This document shows, one piece after another, positions 6,585 through 9,385 of a DNA stretch of 9,385 nt. Origin of the DNA: an uncultured Collinsella sp. (lineage in GTDB: Bacteria; Actinomycetota; Coriobacteriia; Coriobacteriales; Coriobacteriaceae); assembly GCA_900551185.1 (NCBI GenBank), contig URVF01000052.1, forward strand, positions 1-9,385, in the 5' to 3' direction. The position numbers were made by a program, and so were the translations under genes. Under the pieces are notes generated by a model. The model had not been told where the DNA came from. It did not search any database and worked only from the letters and a program-made list of their open reading frames with translations. The number at the start of each line of letters is the position of its first letter. Position 1 is the stretch's first letter.

Positions 6585-7726
6585 CGGTCCTCATCTCCTT
6601 GCTGTTTGGGAACGGTGGCAAACACGCGCCAGCCGCCGGCGCTGGCACGCGGGCCGGCGGTGAAGGTGCCGCCAAGCGCCTCGATGCGCTCGCGCATGGA
6701 GGCGAGCCCCATGCCCTCCGCAGCGCCGCGGCCGCTTGCTTGGACCCCGCCCGCGCCATCGTCGGTAACGACAAGCTGGTAAAACGACGGATGTTCCATG
6801 CATCGTACGGTGACGGTCTGGGCGCAAGCGTGGCGCATGGTATTGGAGAGCGCCTCGCGCAGGACCGCTGCAAAGCAGTTGGCGACATTTGCGGGCGCAT
6901 GCTCGGCCAAAACTTCAAGCTCAATCTGCGGGCCGCCGTCCGAGCGCGCGCCTTCAACAATGCGTTCGAGCTGCACGGAAAGGTCGACGGCGTTGTCGTT
7001 GAGCGCGTGGACGCTGGTGCGCACAAGCTGGTGCGCCTCGTCAACCGTGCGTTTAACGTCGGCGAAATCGGCGGCGACGCCAGGCTCGTCGGCGTGGACC
7101 ACGCGTAGGGCTTCGGCCTGCAGCGAGGCGCGCGTGAGCTGGTGCCCGACGTTATCGTGGATCTCGCGCGCGATGCGGGCGCGTTCGGCGAGCGTCGCGA
7201 GCTCGACTTCGTAGTCCTGGCGGTCGGCAAGGTCGCGGTTGCGCGCTTCGAGCGCGAGGGCTCGTTCTTGCAGCTCGTCGCGGGTACGGCGCATGCGTTG
7301 TTGCTCGCGCTCCAGCTGGGCGGTACGTAGCGATAGCAAGGCGGCGGCAACCGAAAGGATGGCGGTCAGCAGGAGCGTTCGGGCGGTGAGCGCATCGGCA
7401 CGAAGGTCTGCGACGAGCGCAAAGACAAAGGCGATGCCAATGCCCAGCACGACCCAGGCGTGCTCGCGGCGAACGCGTCGCGCGATGTCATAGAGAGCGA
7501 GAGGCGCAAACGGCACAAACGGCGGCACGACGACTGCCGCGATGATGTAAGCGCAGCTCGCGGTCTCGCTCGCGCGCCGGGTGCGTTCCCCCTGTGCGAC
7601 CTCGGCCAGTGAGGTGGCAATAACGCCAAGGCAAAACGCCGCGACCAGGTGAGCGTCCACAGCAAGGCCCATGGCGGCCGCAATACAGCACGCCAGAACG
7701 ATCGATTTGTCGAAAAGCCTGTTCAT
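6581..7726 (-). CDS. NarL-partner sensor histidine kinase (HisKA_3 type), multi-pass membrane
   Basis: Sensor kinase of 381 residues from the chosen start. About five hydrophobic segments lie in residues 8-135 with only short loops, so the signal is probably sensed in or at the membrane, as in the DesK and LiaS types. A likely coiled coil (136-175) follows. The dimerisation/phosphorylation domain contains REIHDNVGHQLT with phospho-accepting His190. The ATPase domain shows N-box Asn295 (LREALSNTMRHA), the Asp323-Gly-Ala-Gly motif and GMGLASMRERI near 338-348. The frame stays open upstream to 7849, but the extra 41 residues (Pro/Arg/Cys-rich, low hydrophobicity) do not look like kinase. The ATG at 7726 places the first helix at the N-terminus and has a TACAAT box just upstream. 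It overlaps the regulator gene by 4 bases. The stimulus is unknown. Confidence 0.93.
   Translation of the reverse strand: MNRLFDKSIVLACCIAAAMGLAVDAHLVAAFCLGVIATSLAEVAQGERTRRASETASCAYIIAAVVVPPFVPFAPLALYDIARRVRREHAWVVLGIGIAFVFALVADLRADALTARTLLLTAILSVAAALLSLRTAQLEREQQRMRRTRDELQERALALEARNRDLADRQDYEVELATLAERARIAREIHDNVGHQLTRASLQAEALRVVHADEPGVAADFADVKRTVDEAHQLVRTSVHALNDNAVDLSVQLERIVEGARSDGGPQIELEVLAEHAPANVANCFAAVLREALSNTMRHACAQTVTVRCMEHPSFYQLVVTDDGAGGVQASGRGAAEGMGLASMRERIEALGGTFTAGPRASAGGWRVFATVPKQQGDEDR
6595..6600 (-). promoter_or_regulatory. Ribosome binding site of the response regulator, inside the kinase gene
   Basis: AAGGAG on the - strand ends 10 bases before the regulator ATG and lies within the last codons of the kinase. 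It supports independent re-initiation at the ATGA overlap and fixes the regulator start. Confidence 0.75.
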
Positions 7727-7732
7727 ACGGGT

Positions 7733-7738
7733 ATTGTA
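7733..7738 (-). promoter_or_regulatory. Candidate -10 box for a leaderless kinase transcript
   Basis: TACAAT on the - strand sits exactly 6 bases before the kinase ATG, and no Shine-Dalgarno sequence is visible in front of that ATG. A -10 hexamer this close would put the transcription start at or next to the A of ATG, giving a leaderless mRNA, a common arrangement in actinobacteria. No convincing -35 box is present at 16-18 bp spacing. Confidence 0.35.
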
Positions 7739-7804
7739 CGCGAAGCCGCGCGTGGTGGAGGGACCGCCTGCGCAACCGTGACATTCCTCCCGCGCGGCAA
7801 ATCG

Positions 7805-7836
7805 GGGGCGCCGGTTGGGCCACGCGGCCAAGCCCC
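7805..7836. promoter_or_regulatory. Stem-loop in the divergent kinase/ABC upstream region
   Basis: GGGGC (7805-7809) pairs with GCCCC (7832-7836) around an inner hairpin, TTGGgCC (7815-7821) with GGCCAA (7826-7831), loop ACGC. It lies about midway in the 198-bp region between the divergent starts. It could be an operator or an attenuator-like leader, but in GC-rich DNA such pairing can arise by chance. Confidence 0.25.
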
Positions 7837-7910
7837 GCACTCGTGACAAAGCTCACTGGTGCGCGCCGGCGGCTCCTGCGATGATGCAATCGTACCGGGC
7901 CACGACCAAC

Positions 7911-7917
7911 AGAAGGG
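7911..7917 (+). promoter_or_regulatory. Ribosome binding site deciding the ABC ATPase start
   Basis: AGAAGGG lies 7 bases before the ATG at 7925. The upstream in-frame ATG at 7859 has no such site and would add 22 residues before the conserved N-terminal strand, so 7925 is preferred. Confidence 0.6.
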
Positions 7918-7924
7918 CCGCCTC

Positions 7925-8863
7925 ATGACAGACATCGTCCACGTCGAAAACCTCGTCAAGCGCTATGACGATCTTATCGCGCTCGACCACTTTAACCTGA
8001 GCATCGCCCCCGGCGAGATCTTTGGCCTGCTGGGTCCCAACGGCTCGGGCAAGACCACGTCCATCAACTGTATCCTGCAGCTGCTTGCCTACGACAAAGG
8101 CACCATCGAGCTCTTTGGCGAGCCCATGACGCCCGCTCGCTACGACCTCAAGCGCCGCATCGGTGTGGTGCCGCAACAGGTGGCGGTGTTCGACGAGCTC
8201 ACCGTGCGCGAGAACATCGACTATTTCTGCAGTCTCTACGTCAACGACCGCAAGCGCCGCCGCGCGCTGGTGGACGAGGCGATCGACTTTGTCGGCTTGG
8301 GCGACTTTACCAAGTTTCGCCCCGGCAAGCTCTCGGGCGGCCTGGCGCGTCGCCTCAACATCGCCTGCGGCATCGCGCACAAGCCCGAGCTCATCTTCTT
8401 TGACGAGCCCACGGTGGCGGTCGACCCGCAGAGTCGCAACGCCATCCTGGAGGGCATCTGCCGCCTGCGCGACGAGGGCGCCACGGTGGTGTATACCAGC
8501 CATTATATGGAGGAAGTCGAGCAGATCTGCAGCCGCATCATGATCATGGACGGCGGGCGCGTGCTGGCGCAGGGCACCAACGACGAACTCAAGCGCATGA
8601 TTCAGATGGGCGAGAAGATCGTGATCGAGGTCGGCGAGGTGCCGAGCGCGGCGCTCGGTGCCGTCGCGAGCCTGCCGCATGTCCTGGACCTGTCGGCGAC
8701 GGCGGGCCAGCTCACGTTTTCGTGCGAGGCGAGCCCGCATAACCTGACGGACATTCTCGATGCGCTGCGCTCGCATGACGTGGCGCTCGGCCGCATTTAT
8801 TCCGAACCGCCGACCCTCAACGACGTGTTCCTCGAGATCACCGGCCGCGAGCTGCGCGACTAG
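7925..8863 (+). CDS. ABC transporter ATP-binding protein (ABC-2 exporter type, DUF4162-like tail)
   Basis: Cytoplasmic ATPase subunit of 312 residues that would power an ABC-2-type exporter. Visible motifs are Walker A GPNGSGKTT (37-45), a Q-loop at Gln84/85, signature LSGGLARRLNIA (136-147), Walker B LIFFDEP (156-162), D-loop VAVD (164-167) and H-loop His193. The signature has Leu where Gln is usual (LSGGL), a tolerated variant in this subfamily. The C-terminal segment (about 220-310) resembles the DUF4162-type tail of CcmA-like drug/lipid exporter ATPases, including the late PTLNDVFLEITGRELRD element. The permease starts 9 bases after its stop, so the two form an operon. The divergent kinase-regulator pair suggests induction by a membrane or antimicrobial stress, similar in layout to Lnr- or Nat-type systems. 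The substrate is unknown. Confidence 0.95.
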   Translation: MTDIVHVENLVKRYDDLIALDHFNLSIAPGEIFGLLGPNGSGKTTSINCILQLLAYDKGTIELFGEPMTPARYDLKRRIGVVPQQVAVFDELTVRENIDYFCSLYVNDRKRRRALVDEAIDFVGLGDFTKFRPGKLSGGLARRLNIACGIAHKPELIFFDEPTVAVDPQSRNAILEGICRLRDEGATVVYTSHYMEEVEQICSRIMIMDGGRVLAQGTNDELKRMIQMGEKIVIEVGEVPSAALGAVASLPHVLDLSATAGQLTFSCEASPHNLTDILDALRSHDVALGRIYSEPPTLNDVFLEITGRELRD

Positions 8864-8872
8864 GGGGCGGCC

Positions 8873-9337
8873 ATGTTCAACACCATCATCACCACGCTCA
8901 AGACGCTGCTGCGTCGGCCGAGCACATGGGTCTGGGGCGCGGTCTTTCCCATCGCGCTTTCCACGATGTTCATGTTTATGTTTGCGAACCTCAGCTCCGA
9001 CGGCACGGTCGACCCGGTGCCGGTGGCCGTTGTCGCCGATGAGGCCTGGGACGATTCGACTTTCAAGGACGTGGCGGCTTCGCTTGCTAAGGAAGGCGAC
9101 GATCAGCTGCTCGAGATCCACGAGTGCGACGATGCAGCCGACGCGAACCGTGCTCTCAAGGCCGGCGAGGTCGCGGGCATCTATACGGTCGACGACGCGG
9201 GCACGCCCAAACTCACGTTGCTTTCGAGCTATGACAGCTCGCGTGCGACGTCGGTGCTCACCGACCGCAGCATTCTGGAGACGGTGGCAAGCTCGTATAC
9301 ACAAAATGCCGAGCTCATGCGCCAGATTGCCCAGGAC
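8873..9337 (+). CDS. ABC-2 type transporter permease (3' truncated by contig end)
   Basis: Only the first 155 genuine residues are present. They begin with a cytoplasmic segment, then one membrane helix (about 20-40, VWGAVFPIALSTMFMFMFANL), then a large extracytoplasmic region, the typical start of ABC2_membrane_3-like exporters. The ATG follows the ATPase stop by 9 bases, with only a weak GGGGGCGG as ribosome site. The frame remains open for seven more codons, giving LSLIHI and a stop, but these come from adapter sequence and are not protein. Five further membrane helices and the true C-terminus are missing. It pairs with the upstream ATPase; a second permease gene is common in such operons and may lie beyond the end. 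Confidence 0.88.
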
Positions 9338-9385
9338 CTGTCTCTTATACACATCTGACGCTGCCGACGATCTTACGCGTGTAGA
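9338..9385. other. Illumina Nextera/Tn5 adapter and index at the contig end (artefact)
   Basis: Bases 9338-9356 are the 19-nt Tn5 mosaic end (reverse complement form, CTGTCTCTTATACACATCT). They are followed by GACGCTGCCGACGA (9357-9370, Nextera read-1 adapter complement), then an 8-base index TCTTACGC (9371-9378, complement of the i5 index GCGTAAGA), then GTGTAGA (9379-9385), the beginning of the P5 side. This is library read-through that was assembled into the contig and is not biological sequence. Confidence 0.98.

Noticed and set aside
7727..7849. N-terminal extension of the kinase to the ATG at 7849
   Set aside because: The extra 41 residues are Pro/Arg/Cys-rich without helix or signal features and would cover most of the divergent promoter region.
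7853..9352. 499-residue open frame on the - strand starting MYKRQ
   Set aside because: Its start codon lies in the adapter, and it runs antisense to the well-supported ATPase and permease genes. It is an artefact of GC-rich antisense reading plus adapter sequence.

Overview
The window looks like a contig end from a high-GC Gram-positive gut actinobacterium of the Coriobacteriia, most like Collinsella. This rests on codon use and on the style of the first gene, a huge sortase-anchored protein with a von Willebrand A remnant and stacked FctA/Spy0128-type domains. It is an inference, since no rRNA or other marker gene is present. Both ends are incomplete. The left end starts inside the adhesin gene. 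The last 48 bases are not genomic: they are an Illumina Nextera/Tn5 adapter with a sample index.

Layout. (1) Positions 3-5381, + strand: C-terminal 1,792 residues of a cell-wall-anchored surface protein, made of the end of a VWA domain, an N-terminal stalk region, ten tandem isopeptide-type domains, an LPTTG sorting signal, a membrane helix and a basic tail. (2) Positions 5382-5954: a 573-base gene-free stretch between convergent genes. It holds two terminator-like stem-loops and then two related palindromic elements of about 155 bp in opposite orientation (5520-5677 and 5771-5924). (3) Positions 7726-5955, - strand: a two-gene operon for a membrane histidine kinase and a NarL/FixJ-type response regulator, joined by an ATGA overlap. 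(4) Positions 7925-9337, + strand: an ABC transporter ATPase of the ABC-2 drug/lipid exporter type and the start of its permease, divergent from the kinase.

Working together. The kinase and regulator face the ABC transporter across a 198-bp shared upstream region. This is the usual arrangement for a small stress- or antimicrobial-sensing module in which the regulator controls the exporter; the substrate cannot be told from the sequence. The adhesin is a separate convergent unit, probably a long extracellular stalk on the cell wall.

The most interesting unexplained feature is the pair of palindromic elements. They are homologous along their whole length. Their arms have changed in step so that pairing is kept, while a central 27-nt core is almost unchanged in primary sequence. 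That suggests a structured intergenic repeat family under selection at the RNA or DNA-cruciform level.
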